Source: Phaffia rhodozyma
Lineage: Eukaryota > Basidiomycota > Tremellomycetes > Cystofilobasidiales > Mrakiaceae
Length of the DNA stretch: 64,000 nucleotides
Direction: 5' to 3'
Assembly: GCA_014706385.1 (NCBI GenBank)
Contig: JACGZH010000007.1
Location: 875,501 to 939,500 of the forward strand
Every line of letters begins with the position of its first letter. Position 1 is the first letter of the stretch. Below are positions 1-13,723 of the stretch, piece by piece. The notes under the pieces are model-generated. The model did no database searches, was not told where the DNA came from, and saw only the letters and a list, made by a program, of their open reading frames with translations. The translations under genes and the position numbers were made by a program.

Positions 1-187
1 TTGCTGCGCTTAGAGATTTTGATAAGCCACTAACGTTGAAAGATCTCATCATCACATTCCCGCCGTCGTGCCTCCTTTTTATGTTCCTAACCGCCGTCCC
101 CTCCTTTTTTCATTCTTTTCTATCCTTCTCGTTTACAACAAACCTCATCGCGTCCTTTCCAGTTCCTCTACATCTCTCTACAGGTAA

Positions 188-3100
188 ATGAGTTTGCCTC
201 CTGCCGAAAACCAGTATCCAAAATCCCAACAGACCGAGGCTCAGATCGTTCAGATCGATGAGGCTCGGGGGACTCCCGTTCACGTGAGTTTCACCTCTCT
301 TTTGTGGTATATTTTCAAACCGGTTAGGGGATGATGTTATGGCTGCGATTTCCTGTGTATATCAAGACGAGCGATCAGAAATCAGGCAGCCTTCAATCGA
401 GGACACGTTCCAGACAGGACTGAGGGTCGCTAGAAGACGAATTGGTTCGACCGTGTGCACCGGTCGGTTTCCTTGAACTGACTGCCTTCCTTTCTTATGA
501 TTCAACAAATCGATGATCCTTATGGTCGCATCGCTTGCATCTCCAACAGACATTCGATCCTGACGCGAGCACGGCCGAGAAGAAAGCAGCAGCTGGGAAG
601 GATCGGGCGGCTCTGAACACGCTCGACGGACTTCAACCGTCTGCTGTGATCAAAGGAAACGCAGTCACTGGTTTGTTCGGTCTAGTTTATGATGCTATTG
701 ACGCGTACCGAGTTGACCAACTATGATTCTTTTCGCTTGCGAATCGTACACTCCTATCCGGATCATCTGTTTGTTTGCTCATCCGTGACATCTGTCGGTG
801 TTTTTCGGTTGTTTCTACTAAAGAGCTTGCCGTGGATGACGGCTCGAACCCTGCACCCCTTCCTACGGTTACTGCCAAGGACTTGGACAAAGCCACCAAC
901 GAGAAAACCAACGGCAAAGCAAACGCCGCGCCATCTAAAGACCAGATTGTTGGACAAGTTAGCAGGATTCTCCGGTTGCCTAGATAATCCTCAACTAGAC
1001 CTGTACTGATTTGTTACAACATGTGGTTTTGGGCTTGACTACCATCAGGAGGGTGTGCCCGGAGCTATCCCCGCGAAGCCGTTACAGGCTGTCCCTGACT
1101 GGGTGAGTTCATAGCCGTTTAGGTTCTTAGTTACACTGCAGAGAAGGAATCTGAAATTGTCCTCGCCGTGTGGATGACAACAACAACGACAGTACAAGAT
1201 TGGATGGAGAGCGGTGAGCGGTATAGATGCTCAGCCTGGAAGCGCGGACGCGTCTTTGTTAGCGTCTTGGATGTAAGGTCTTTTCCTCTTCCTTGTCCTT
1301 ATAATTGACAGTTTCATTCGTACTAAACCGGACGCGTTTTCACTTCTTTTTGACAGTTCTGAGCAAGCATACGGAAAGACATACCACAACGCAGGTGTCA
1401 TCTTTTTTGCCGTAGCCACCTCTCATTTCTTTGCTATCTTTCGGCTCGGTTGGGGTTGGAACATCATCTTGCTGGCTGTTTGCGCGACCTATTACGAGCT
1501 TTCTATCACCCGAGTTAGGAAAACCGCAAGGGATGATATTCAGAGAGAGCTTGTCAAAACTAGGTTGATCACCGAGACCGAGAGCGCTGACTGGATCAAC
1601 AACTTCTTACATCGATTCTGGAAAATCTACGTTAGTCCGTCCCTTTTATTTTGAATTATCCTTTCAACTGTCTACTAAACGCGTCTGTGGATTGATCATA
1701 TATGAATGATAGGAACCTGTCCTAAGTTCGACAATCGTGGCAAGCGTGGATGCTGTTCTCTCTAACACCGCAATTGCAGGAATCGAGAGCATCAAAATGA
1801 CTACATTTACTCTTGGAAACAAAGGTATGCCCTCCGATATCCGCATCGACGTGTTATTTGCTTAGATAGAATATTCACACCAGTTTGTTTGTTTTTGCTC
1901 GGATCTCCAGCTCCCCGAATTGATTCTGTCCGAACGTTCCCCAAGACAGCTGATGACGTTGTGATTATGGATTGGAAGCTTTCTTTCACGCCCAACGATA
2001 TGAGTGATATTACCCCTCGAGAACAGGCTTTCCAGACAAATCCTAAGATTGTTCTAGAGATTAAAGTCGGAAAGGGGTTCGTCAATTCTTTTCATCTGTT
2101 GAGTTCAGAGAGATGCGCATTGCTCATCTTATATCGGCCTCAAACAGCTTTATCTCAGCTCCTTTCCCTGTTCTACTCGAGGATATGTCTTTCGTCGGTA
2201 ACATGCGAATCAAGCTTAAACTGATGAACAACTTCCCTCACGTACAACTTGTCGAGATGTCCTTTTTGGAAAAGCCCATGTTCGGTACGTACACTGACTT
2301 GTTCTCTTTTTCTTGACTTTTCAAACTTCCTTCCTTCACACGAGAACTGGATAGATTATTGGTTCTCTTCGTTCTCGTTATCATTGATATACAGACTATG
2401 CGCTGAAACCAATTGGAGGAGAAACTCTCGGATTTGATATTGCTAGCGTGAGTTTGTCCTAGTTGCTCTGGTTCTTGCGCGACGCTGATCGCGCCCAATC
2501 TCGCGCTTGGAACATTTGTAGATTCCTGGGCTCTCGAGCTTTATCCGTGATCAGGTGCACGCTAATCTCGGACCAATGGTAAGCACGACTTGTTCTTCCA
2601 ACTCAACAAAGTGGTCCATCCGGCTTACATGCTCGCCTTGTCACCTGCTACAGATGTACGATCCAAATGTTTTCACTCTCAATCTCGAGCAGCTTCTCTC
2701 CGGCGCTCCGTTGGGTTAGTGACATCTTTTAATTCTTGCTAGTCAACAAAGCCATCGACTTGATATGTTTTTCTTTTCTAGACTCGGCCATTGGAGTCGT
2801 TCAGCTCAACATTCACTCTGCTCGAGGGTTGGAGGGTACCAAGCTTGGAGGTGGAAGTCCGGATCCCGTACGTATGATCTTCGATTACACACCGATCGAC
2901 AAAACGGCTGATACGTTCTGTACTTTCTCTCATGTGATTTAGTATGTCACGATCGCTGTGGCCGGTAAGGCCCCTGTCGCGAAGACCAAACCAAGGTCGA
3001 GTACCGGTAATCCTCAGTGGGGAGAGACCAAGTATATCTTGGTTTCCAGTCTTAATGATAGTTTAGCCTTAAACGTCTTTGATTACAATGAGCAGTAAGT

Positions 3101-6100
3101 ACCTTGTCAATGAGCAAACGTTACCGAGTAAAACAGGAGCAAGCTCTAAGAACATTCGGTCTGCTTGTTTGTTTTCTGTAGCCGGAAGGACAACGATTTG
3201 GGAGTGGTTGACTTTGATCTTTCCAAACTGAAAGAGGATTCGACCATGGAAGCCATCTCGATGAACGTTCTGAGAGAAGGCCGACCCCGAGGTCAGCTCC
3301 GATTTGATGCGTATGTTTCATCCACCTCCTTCATCCTTCAGACGTGATGTTCGAGGCGCTCTTTGCTGATAGGTTGAAATTCTGCCTGTCCCTCAGAAAC
3401 TTTTTCCCGGTTCTTCAACAAGAGAAACTCGCCGACGGTACTTTGGACGTCATACCTGATAGCCGTAAGTATAGATCTAGTTTAAGATAGCACCAACATT
3501 CATAGAGATGATAAATTGACTCAATTGTATCATCTCCTATCAGGCACGGGTATCTGCCGATTGACCATCCACCAGGCCAAGGAGCTGGATGGATCCAAAA
3601 TTCTGATGCCAGGTGGAGTAAATCCTTATGCTAAGCTGTTCATTGGAGGTTCCAAGGAAGCCGCTCACAAGACAGGAGTTCGTAATCTCTTTGAAACTTT
3701 CCTTCTGTTCTACATGGAGGGTACTGATCAGTGAGGTCTGTTCTCTACTTTATCATGGCAGGTATTCAAAAACAACTTTTCCCCTTCTTGGGAGTCGTCT
3801 ACCGAGTTTTTGGTCATGGACAAGAGCTCGTCCGTCGTGACTGTTGCTGTGGTTGACGATCGAGATTTCGTCAAGGACCCAACGTTAGGGCGGGTCACTG
3901 TTTCCCTTCAAGATCTCCTCATGGCCAAGGAAAAGCAGCAGGACTGGTTCCCTCTCAAGGGTGCCAAAACGGGACGAATTCGAATCTCAGCGGAGTGGAA
4001 ACCTCTGGGTATGGCTGGAAGTTTGAACGGAGGAGCTGGTTCGTTGTTTCCTTTTCACTGCTAATAAACTGCCCAGTTCGTTCTGACAAGTGAAGCTAAC
4101 TCTGTGAATTTTTGAAACTGTTATTGACCTTTCCCTTCAAGCTTATGTTCCTCCTATCGGTATCCTCAAGATCCTACTCAAGAAAGCTGTCGATGTCAAG
4201 TGGATAGGCCTTTTTGCCCTTTCTCCGACGCGAGCAACCCAACTGATCGATGTTTGTATATTACAGGAATGTGGAAGCGACTTTGGGCGGCAAATCGGAC
4301 CCCTATGTTCGAGTTTTGAGCGCCGGCAACGTATTGGCCCGAACAGAAGTCGTCGATAACAGTATGTTCATTCTCTTCTTGACCAAAGAGATGGTGGTTA
4401 GGAGCACATCTAACTTTTTTTTCGCCACATAGATCTTAACCCTGTTTGGGACAGCTATGCATATGTTCCAGTGCATCATCTTTCTGAGCGATGCACACTC
4501 GAAGTTATGGATTACCAGAACCTTACCAAAGATCGGTCTTTGGGGTACGTTGGTTTTCTCGCTTCACAAGATCAGAGTTGAAATGAGATTGATGTTCTAA
4601 TTTTTGCATTGATCGGAAACGGTCTGACAATAAACAAAATCGCCTAGATCGGTTGAGGTTGACGTTCGAGAATACGCCACACAGAGTCAGGATCCTCGAA
4701 CTCCTTACGTGTCGCTCGGTAGGAAGTCTTGCCAGAAGAAGATCCAGTTGTCTAAGGGAGGGTACAAGGGTGATCTATTCTACGACGTAGTGAGTCTTCC
4801 TTTCCACTTGTATCATCCGTTTGTCACAGTATTAGTTTTCCGGCCATCGGTAATCGACCTAATTGGTTCTATATGATTATTAGGAATTCTTCTCTGCCGT
4901 AAGCCTCAAGGGGGGAATTTCATTCGAAGAAAAGAAAGACGATCCTTCCCCCGTATCCCTTCCCTCCAGTCCTATGAGTCCTATCACTCCAAACGTCTCT
5001 GAAGTGAAGAATGCTGTTGGCGATACTGCTGCAGAGGGTGCTGATGTTTCTGCTAACGAGAAGGAAGAGACTGGAGTGGTCATGACTAGGCAGGACTTGT
5101 TGAATACCCGTAAGACTCTCCCCTCACTCTGAATTTCTACAAAACCTGGTCGTTGTCTAATTTTTGAGCCTTTGAAAATTTATGTCTTAATCTAGAATCC
5201 GGACTCCTTGTCATCCAAGTCGTCTCTGGACAACTCGAGAAGAAGGGCCGACTGGAGGTTTTGGTGGAGACAGGCTATTGGGCATCGGTTCGTTCAGTTT
5301 TTTTAGTTTTCATCGATGTCATTTACTGATTGACTTCGACATACATCAGTTCACTACTCCTTATTCTAGAAGTACCACGGCGGCATGGGACTTTGTCGGT
5401 GAAGCCTTCGTACGTTCGCTGTAATATTTATATTCACTACATCTTAGAAACATGACCTCACGATACTTTGCGTTAACAGATCAAGGAGCTCGACCTTGGT
5501 CGAATTTGCCTCAGATTGAACGGAGACGATGACGATAAGTAAGCCTCGCTGTAGTCTAGTGCTGCTCACTCCGATATGCTCAGCCGTGGCTTACGGCTCT
5601 TTTCCTTCGTGTGTCTCAGGAAAGAGGATATCTTCTCAGAAATCAGCTTGGATACCAGATTCTTCCTTGAGTATGTTTCTTTCTTTACACTCTTATACAG
5701 ATATGTGCATCCGCTCACAAGACTATCGAATCTATTTCTCAGACAATACTTGGTATGTCTCATTGCAGTCTTCGCGCATCTCTGCCAAAAATCTTGACGA
5801 TTCTCGTTCCGGTTATATGCAGGATACTCCCGGAGATCTTACTCTGATCTCTACTAATGGATCGGGCCGAAAGAGCACGGTCAAGATCTGCGCCAAGTAC
5901 GCGCCCGTCGATGTTGTGCTTGAGCCCAGAGGTTAGTCTTCTTCCCACTGTATATCTATATTTCCAACTCTAACCCTTTGTATGTGACAAATCAGAGAGC
6001 GCGAACAACATGGGTCTTTTGAAGGTCGAGTTGATCGATGGTCACGGCCTTCGTGGTGCCGATCGAAGTGGAAAGTCGGATCCTTACGCCGTGTTCAACC

Positions 6101-7952
6101 TGTCAGTTCTTACAACTTCTTGTCTTCGTCTGCTTATGCTATCTCAGCATTAGTACTGAACGATACTTTACATTTACAGTAACGGCGAAAAGGTCTTCAA
6201 GAGTGAAGTTAAAGTACGGTGTCTTCGCCTCCTTCGATAGGTGCGACATTCGAGCTTTTAATGCTGATATATCGCTCTTTCTGGCATGTTATATCAATAT
6301 AGAAAAAGACTCTCAGTCCCGTTTGGAACGAGAAGTTCGAAACCAGTGTGACTTCTCGAGTTGGAGCCTTGTTCGAAGTTGAGATCTTTGACTGGAACCA
6401 ACTTGAGCAAGCCAAGTCTTTAGGTAAAGGGTTGATCGATCTCGCGGTTATTGAACCTTTCGAAGCATTGGAAGCGACCATTCCTATATCGACTGTCAAG
6501 CACGGCGAGCAGGGCAGTATTCGAATCCGATTGGTCTTCCAACCTGCGGTCATCGCCAGAGCTCGAAAGGTTTGTTTCTTGATCCTTACGAACTTTCATG
6601 GTAGACGAAGAAACTGACCTTCTGTTTCGTCGGGGTTACGCAGAACACCTCCACATTCTCTACCGCTGGGCGAGCTGTTCAAAATGTAAGTTCTGAGACT
6701 GTGCGTTTGAAATTAAGCTCTTCCACTTATCTTATCCTTCCGTTAAAACAGGTTGGACATGCGCCTGTGGCTATCGTTGGAGGTGTTGGAAAGACAGCTT
6801 TCAGTAAATACTTTTACATTCTCTGAGTCGGTTGGTGTCCTATGCTCATGACAATTCACTCTTTCCTCTTAAAAGAGGGCGTGGGTTTAGTCGGACATGG
6901 CGTTGGTTCTGTTGGAGGATTCGCTGGTCGAAAGATTGGTCTGGTCAAGAAAAAGACAGACAATGGTTCAGAAATGGTAGAGTTTATGTTTCTTTCTATA
7001 TGTCATTGAGATCTTTGAAGCTGCGCTAATTCAGCCTTAAATCTATTTGCTTATCTAGCTTGTCGAGGTCCCTGTCGACGATGCTTCCGACATTCAAGAT
7101 GGCCCTCGTCGATTTACTTCTGAGACCGTGGAGGGCACCTCTCCCGTGACTTATTCAACCGATTTTGCTTCCCAGAACGGACAAGGTCGAGAGGGAAGTC
7201 TGAGCGTGACCGTATTGTCCGCCAAGGATCTAGCGGAAGAAGTGAAGGCTGAAGTGTCTCTTAGTGTCGGAGGAAAGACTCAGAAGACGAGACACCACAA
7301 GTCTGTCTCTCCCGAATGGTGAGTTTGATAATTTTTCGGATGTGTGTGCTGTTTGACAAAGCAATATTGATTCGCTTCTAGGAATGAGAGTTTCAAGTTC
7401 TCCGTCACCCCAGAAATCAGCCGAATCTCTTTGTCCGTTTCAGAGCACAAGGCTATTGGTAAGGGCAGAGTCCTAGGCGTCGCAGATGTTGATGTAAGGA
7501 ATATTTATCTCATTCAATCAGACTTGAATATGAAGAGTGATTGATGCTGACTGATCGCTCTTATATCTTTACAGATCTGGAAGTTTATCTCGCCAACTGC
7601 GCCCACGGCCGACAGAGTCGCAGTCGAAGTAAGAAATCCCTCTTGCTAGTGTCATCCTTTTTGTGTTTTGTATCCTCTGACTGGTTTGTTCTTCCTTCCC
7701 TCTTTTTTGAATCGTCATTGGCAGTTCCAAGAGGGACAAGGAGTCATCTTCCTTCGATTGGAGTTCCGCCAATTCACATCGAACGCTGGAGCATCTCACT
7801 CGTTCACTTCGATGAAACTAGCCAACGGCTCGGTAAACAGTTTGAACAACCCGCCACCTGTTCCCGGATCGCCTTCATCAGTGGATGCTTCCAGAAAATC
7901 GATCATTGGGTCTTCGCCTCACAAACACTTCTCCTTCAGAGGAAAACACTAA
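188..7952 (+). CDS. Tricalbin / extended synaptotagmin (ER-plasma membrane tether)
   Basis: The protein anchors in the ER and binds plasma-membrane lipid through C2 domains, carrying lipid at ER-plasma membrane contacts (family knowledge). The model starts at ATG 188 (MSLPPAENQYPKSQ) and is split by more than 20 short introns. Seen in order: a Lys/Ala-rich N-terminus; a hydrophobic hairpin around 1390-1500 (FAVATSHFFAIFRLGWGWNI); an SMP lipid-transfer domain from about 1590 (WINNFLHRFWKIYEPVLSS) to 2580; then C2 domains starting near 2780 (GVVQLNIHSARGLEG), 3545, 4145, about 5200 (divergent) and 6010 (LLKVELIDGHGLRGADRSGK). A last C2 lies at 7190-7790. The tail is Ser/Pro-rich and ends FSFRGKH. 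The SMP-plus-many-C2 layout matches fungal Tcb1-3. Family identity is secure; individual exon edges are approximate. Confidence 0.93.
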
Positions 7953-8279
7953 GAATAAATTTCTCTATTCATTCTCCTAATTTTACTTCCCTCTCCTTTC
8001 TTCTTTATTTTCATCATGGAGTTTTGTTAGGCTCGCTTCTCCTACTCTTATCTGACGATATTGAATTCGATAATCAAATGGAATAATGGCTCATAAAGTT
8101 GATCATCCAGAGAAATCCCCTGGTCTATAAGTCCGCCAGCCAGCAAGAAAGAGGCCAAATGTCAGAAAGAGGCCACATGAAACGATGTATGCCACCATAA
8201 CGTATAGACAGACGAGGAGACATACTCTCAGATAGAATGGGTATCTCTTTCACGCGCATGTATGTGTATATATAAATAT
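7953..8279. other. Convergent intergenic gap (tricalbin / CLIP-170)
   Basis: This is the 327-base 3' flank shared by two converging genes. It is AT-rich with pyrimidine runs and the plus-strand string agaataaatt just after the tricalbin stop. No gene is seen. Confidence 0.5.
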
Positions 8280-11200
8280 CTAGAACATCTCTTGAGCATA
8301 TTCACACTCTTCGGTGGGATGACCTACATTGCATTCAGTAGAATCGATGCCATATTGCAAAGATGTTTCGAGAACAGAAATCAGATGGTGTCCTAGATCA
8401 AACAAGAGCATGAGGAAAAATATGAACGGGGTAAGGAAGAACGGACCAAACGTCTCGCAATCGTCACACCACGGTCTATTGTCCGTTGATTCAGCCAAAA
8501 GTCCAGAATTCTTGAACGAAGGCAATGAAGACTTTCCAACAGAATCGGCAGTATCTTCCCCATTTGACGACCGAGGAGAGTAGTGGGTCGCTGAGGAAGA
8601 TCCATTGAATACTGAGTCAAAGTTTTTGCAAAGATATATATCTCGTAAGTGACCGGAGTTTCTTTGCTGTTGCGGCTTCAGTCTAAAGGGCAAACCAGAG
8701 TAAATGAGAGGACCTACGTGGACAGTCTTGGATTTCGTGATCAGGGTTGTCACACAACTCGCAAGTTTCTTCAGAAAAAAACCAGAGATAAGAGTTAGAG
8801 CTCGACACCGTTCACCATCAAAATCAAGATACGAGAATAAGAAATAAGACATGTCAATTCTCACCTAGTGCATCACCATTTCGGGAGGCGGAACTACCGA
8901 GCTTTTTAGTCTGAGCTTCTCCGGTATGATTGCGCGAGTGCGTCCCACTCGAACTTGATTTACTAGGCTGAGAAAGCTTGTACTTGAGGTCCTCGATTTC
9001 CCTCTCTAGCTCGTCTTCTCGATAGATCTTGGACTCGATAAGGTTCTCGAGCTTATATAGAGAATAGAAGAACTTCGGTTAAGAATTTACAATGCATACT
9101 TGAACAAAGCTTGTGCGCTTACTTCTTGAACCTCCTGCTGGTTTCTACGATCAATTTCTGCAACCTTACTCTGAAGATCGTTGAACTCAGACTATGAAGA
9201 TGTCGTTGCCACCGACGATCAAGGAGAAGAATCAGTTCTCGCTCGATATTGGAATTAATAAATGTCGAGTATTACTAACCTCATGCTTTTGAGTTTGAAT
9301 CTCTAATTCGGCCTGAGACTCTGCCAACGCTCTACGTAACTCGATCAATTGCTCGGATTGGTCTTGGGTCGACTTTTCTGATGCAATCTCTCTATTGAGA
9401 CCATCTTCTTCAGTCATAATCTTCTCCTCAACCATTGCCTCTAGTGCATCAATAGCCTTTGAGTCCCAGATCATCAGATATCAATTAGACATTAAGCTCT
9501 CGAATCAAGTTGAACTCTAAAAAACGCAAGTAGAAGGGACGAAAAGACAAGATGCTCACCTCTTTAAGTTCCTCGATCTCACCCGTTCGTTGCTCAAGCT
9601 CCAATCTCGAACTAGCAGCCGCTTCGAGCGCCTCACCTCTTGATGCTCTAATTTCCTCAAGCATACCCTTGAGTTGTTTGATCTCCTCTTCGAACCGTGC
9701 CCGGTCAGTTGCCAACTTCTTCTCGATTTCTTGAACGCGGTCGGTTCTATCTAGATTAGGAGATTCGCCTTGAGAATTTTCCAGGTTCTACAGATGAGAC
9801 AAGATAAGGGATCGGGAAACCAGCAAAACATGTAAATGGTTTTTAACAAACAACCGAGTCTGATCGACTTGAAAACAATTGATAGAGAATACTGTTCACT
9901 TACAGCTATCTCGGCTCTCAACCCTTCTATCTCACTTCTCGCGTTCTCCAAAGCCACGTGGTTCTCCCTCAGAGCCTCCTCTATGTCCGTCACTCCCGAC
10001 CTCGCGCTTCTCTCTGATTTGACTAAACCTTCCATCTGCGTTCTTGCCGCCGCCAACTCTTTTCTGAGAGATTTCTCCACTTGAAGTGCCTGATCAGTTT
10101 TCACCCTCACAGCAGCCTCATCCGACTCGATCTGCAGTTGGTACTCCTCGATCTGTTCTTCAAAAGAGGCAATCCGTCGGTTCAGGTGAGTCACTTGTTC
10201 AATCAAGTTCTCGTTGTCAATCTCGATCGCTGTGATCACTTTCTGAGTGGGATCTCTGCTCGAAGGTTGTGAGGAGGAAGTAGGGGAAGCAGATCGCTGG
10301 TTTGATCGAGCAAGCTCTTCTTCTTTAAATCGAAGGAAGCTCTCCATGTCAAGCCGCATGGATTCAGCCGCGTTGAGTCGTTCTTCGTAGAGCATGATCG
10401 TTTCCTGAATTCATCATGATTTTGTTCGAGATATCAATCTCAATCAGCCTTCTCATCACATACATCTCTTCATCTTCAAGACGCTTGAGAATAAAAGACT
10501 GACCTGTCCTGCTCGTCGAAGTGCGTCGATTTGCGCGCCCAACTCACTCTTCTGTTGAGCCAACTCACCTCCCAGTCTCGTCACTTTAGACTGCAGGATC
10601 TCAATCTCCTTCTTCTTTGCTTGGACCTCCGCGCCATATTGAGTCTGCCCTTCCTCTTTGACCTCGGCCGCTTCCTTCAGCCCCTTCACCAGAGCCTCGG
10701 TGTCGTCCAACTTGCTCTGGAGATCTTTCAATCCGGCCTTGGCCTCGGCCTGTTCTCTGGCCCGATCCTCCTCCATTTGACGAGCGGTCTGTTCAAACTG
10801 CTCAATTGTTGTTTGAGATGTTCGTGCCGTTTGAGCAGCGGCGGACAATTCGGATTCAAGGATCGTCAATCGGGTAGTATGCGCCTGGACTTGACGCTCA
10901 GCATTGATCGCTCGGGCTTCCAGAGAGGCCATCAAGGCCGCATTGTCTACTCCGCCACCTGGAGATGCCAATTTGTTCGTTGACTGAGAAGAAGTGTTGT
11001 TAGAAGGATGCAGAGAGGGCTCTGGAGATCGTTGACGTTCGAGAAGCAACCCCAAGTTCTCCTTCTCCAAAGAATCTACTCTGATCAGCAGTTGATCGAT
11101 TCGAGTCTTTTGCTTGATCCACGCCTCCTCTGTCCTTGGCTCGACTTTTCCTCCTGTTGGAGTTGCCATTGAGACAGTGGAGTTAGTTGTACGCGTAGTG

Positions 11201-13050
11201 GGAGGTGATGTCGTTTGAGTGCCCCAACCGGTACCAGGCGAATCTGGATAATGATCTGATTGCCTGGACGAAGATCGCATCAGGTTTGCAATCTTATCTT
11301 GTAAAGTCGTGTTGGTCGTTTCGAGTGAGACAATCGCTTCGCTCTTAGGGGTCATCGGCCTAAGACCGATATCAGACATTCTGGAGGACGATCGGGAGCT
11401 GCCGGAAGGATAGTCGGATTGACGACTAGACGGTCGATGAGATACCGACGATGTCGTTGCTGCTGAAGCTGCTAGATTTGCTTTGAGTTTAGAAGGGGAT
11501 GGTGGAGGAGGCATCTCGGAGGTAGGCGTCGAACGAGAAGGTCCACCTGTGATTGAGCGAGAGAGTCGACCAGGGGTGATATGTGAGGAGGACGAGGCGC
11601 CGAGCGATTGACGAGAAGAGGCCGCGCGGGTTGGGGTAGGTTGGCCGAGACCGGTAGTTCTAACTGCTCGGGGAGTTGTTGTTGATCTAGAGAGGAAATC
11701 GCTTTTTCCATCCGAGTCTGAGGCAGACCGATCCTTGAGCTGTTTAGCCGTCATACCTTGATATGTCATACAGGAAGGCGAAAGAAGAAGGCGATAGAAG
11801 TAAGAACGAGCCTAACCGCAAGAAACATGTTGAGAGAAGATGAAGTATAAAGAGATGATTATATCACGTCTCACCTAGATATTTGCTCGCGCGGCTCCCA
11901 GCTGTAACCTTTCCTTCCAACTCTTTCTCCTCTTCCGACCTTTTCGCCGTCAACACTCTGGAGGATTGTGAGGGCGTTGCCCTGCCTGAGATTGAAGGCG
12001 TAGCCCTACCTGAAACCGAAGGGGTAGACCGACCAGAGATGGACGGAGTATAGCGTCCAGATTCAGAACCGGTTCGGATAGAACTTCTGGTGGATGCAAC
12101 AGAAGACGGTCGAGGAGGATGTGCGCCAGTCGTAGTCGGGGCGGAGAGCTTGGAGTGTTGTAGGAAGACACCACAGTTTTCGGGACAAGTAAAGTATTGC
12201 TTTCTAGAGGTAAGTACAGATCAAGTAAGAGAGAGGGAATAGTAGTTAGTTTCGCGATGGTGTGAGAGACGCTATCACTCAAAATGATTCAACGGACTTA
12301 CTCTCCGACTGTTCCATTGTTCTTTCCTTTACCCGCAAATCCTCCGCTAAGTTCTACTCCAGCCCAGATCCCTGGCTTACCATCGATTTTTCCGACGTAA
12401 GCCAGCAAACCCTCCATGCCCATACTGTCGATCCTCACTCTGTCTCCGACATTGAACCCTGCTGCTGGTCCCTTACCTCCCACTGCAGTACCCAGAGAAG
12501 ACCCTGGTCTGGCCTCGTGCCTGCTTTCCATTCGGGGAGTACTACTGGCCAAAAGACTCTTCCTAGGTCCAGCACGGGCTGCCATTCCAGACGTTCCGGG
12601 CGTAGGGGTAGAGGGAAATCCGGTCGACCGAAGTGCCGGCGGGCCTGGGGTTCTTGGCAGCGGCAGCGCTACTGATGAAGAGCCCATGTACGATCTGTTG
12701 GACGAAGCAGAAGATGAAGGTCGGCGTGGGGTTTGGGTTAAACTTGCTCCACTGATGCTACTGCTATTGGTGTTACTATTGAAGAAGGATTGAGACCCAG
12801 GAGAAGAAATTGTGTCCTCCGATGGGGCGTTTCTGGACGAACCCGGAGGAGGGTTATGCCTGATAGCATCGGAGAGAGCCCGGGACAGAGTCTTATCCTC
12901 AGATGCTTGATACGATTGGTTAGGTAGTGGGGGTGGTAAAGAAACCTTCCGGTTTGATGGAGTTGGAAGACCAGATCCGCCTAGAGAGACTCGACCTGGG
13001 GTTGGAATTCCCGATAGCCGGGATGGCCGGGGGGTCAGGTGGGACGACAT
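8280..13050 (-). CDS. CLIP-170 / Bik1-Tip1 family microtubule plus-end tracking protein
   Basis: These proteins ride growing microtubule ends and help load dynein/dynactin (family knowledge). The chosen start is the minus-strand ATG at 13048-13050 (MSSHLTPRPSRLSGIPTPGR), followed by a basic Ser/Pro-rich stretch. The CAP-Gly domain spans about 12460-12150: FNVGDRVRIDSMGMEGLLAY, then KGKNNGTVGE, an intron, and YFTCPENCGVFLQ. A second Ser/Pro/Arg-rich region with repeated SGR(A/S)TPS units follows at about 12090-11950. A long coiled coil runs from about 11100 to 9000 across several exons. Two CCHC zinc knuckles close the protein: CELCDNPDHEIQDC near 8760-8720, and CDDCETFG joined by an intron to HPTEECEYAQEMF at 8280-8320. 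Paired C-terminal knuckles separate CLIP-170 from dynactin p150. The open frame continues upstream of the chosen ATG, so a longer N-terminus is possible. Confidence 0.9.
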
Positions 13051-13723
13051 CGAGGATACTGTTGTGTTTTCGACCAGACTGGTCGAACGTCTGTATCTGT
13101 CCAAGCAAACCGATATCAAGTGTAGTTTGGCAAAAAGAGAGAGTCGACAGGAAGCAGAAGAAGAGAAAAAAGAGAGATGTATGTGATCAGCAAAGCTACA
13201 ACGAGCGTCGGATGAATGTTGGCCAGGAACAAATGTGATAAAAGAAGGATCCACTTGCCAGACAAAAATAAAAAAGAACAAAAACTGTTAACGAATGACG
13301 TATGCTACTGATGATCCAGGCTGTCTCGAATGAAGCCTTTCAACTGGAAGGGAGAGAAATGAACAAGAGAACGATGGCAAAGAAGAAGGAGAGGATGGAT
13401 GGACAAGAGAAAGGCAAACAGAGAAATAGATTGACCATATTCGTGTGAGGATCAACAGACTTAATGAGATAGAGATAAATAAATGAATATTTGAATGATA
13501 ACCTTAAACGCGTCGAGCGTAGCACAAAAAAGCCGACGTGTTAATCCGTATCTCAGACGCTTGATCATTTTAACACATGAAGCGCGTTAAGATCTTACTC
13601 TGTCTATTTCCAACCTTCCACGAATCCGTCTCTTGATCTCTCATCTGCATACTTCCCCACCACCACAGCGAATACAGTCGTTATCAATTTCCATCACATA
13701 ACTTTCATCGCGGTCTCTCCATC
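13051..13723. promoter_or_regulatory. Divergent promoter region (CLIP-170 / ataxin-3)
   Basis: This 673-base gap lies between two genes transcribed away from each other, so it should hold both promoters. The stretch at about 13140-13450 is strongly purine-rich on the plus strand. The ataxin-3 side (13600-13700) is pyrimidine-rich, like many fungal 5' leaders. No TATA box or known operator stands out. Confidence 0.45.

Noticed and set aside
13051..13281. Longer N-terminus for the CLIP-170 protein
   Set aside because: The frame is open to 13281, but the sequence before MSSHLTPRPSRL is Phe/Ser-rich leader with no conservation signal.
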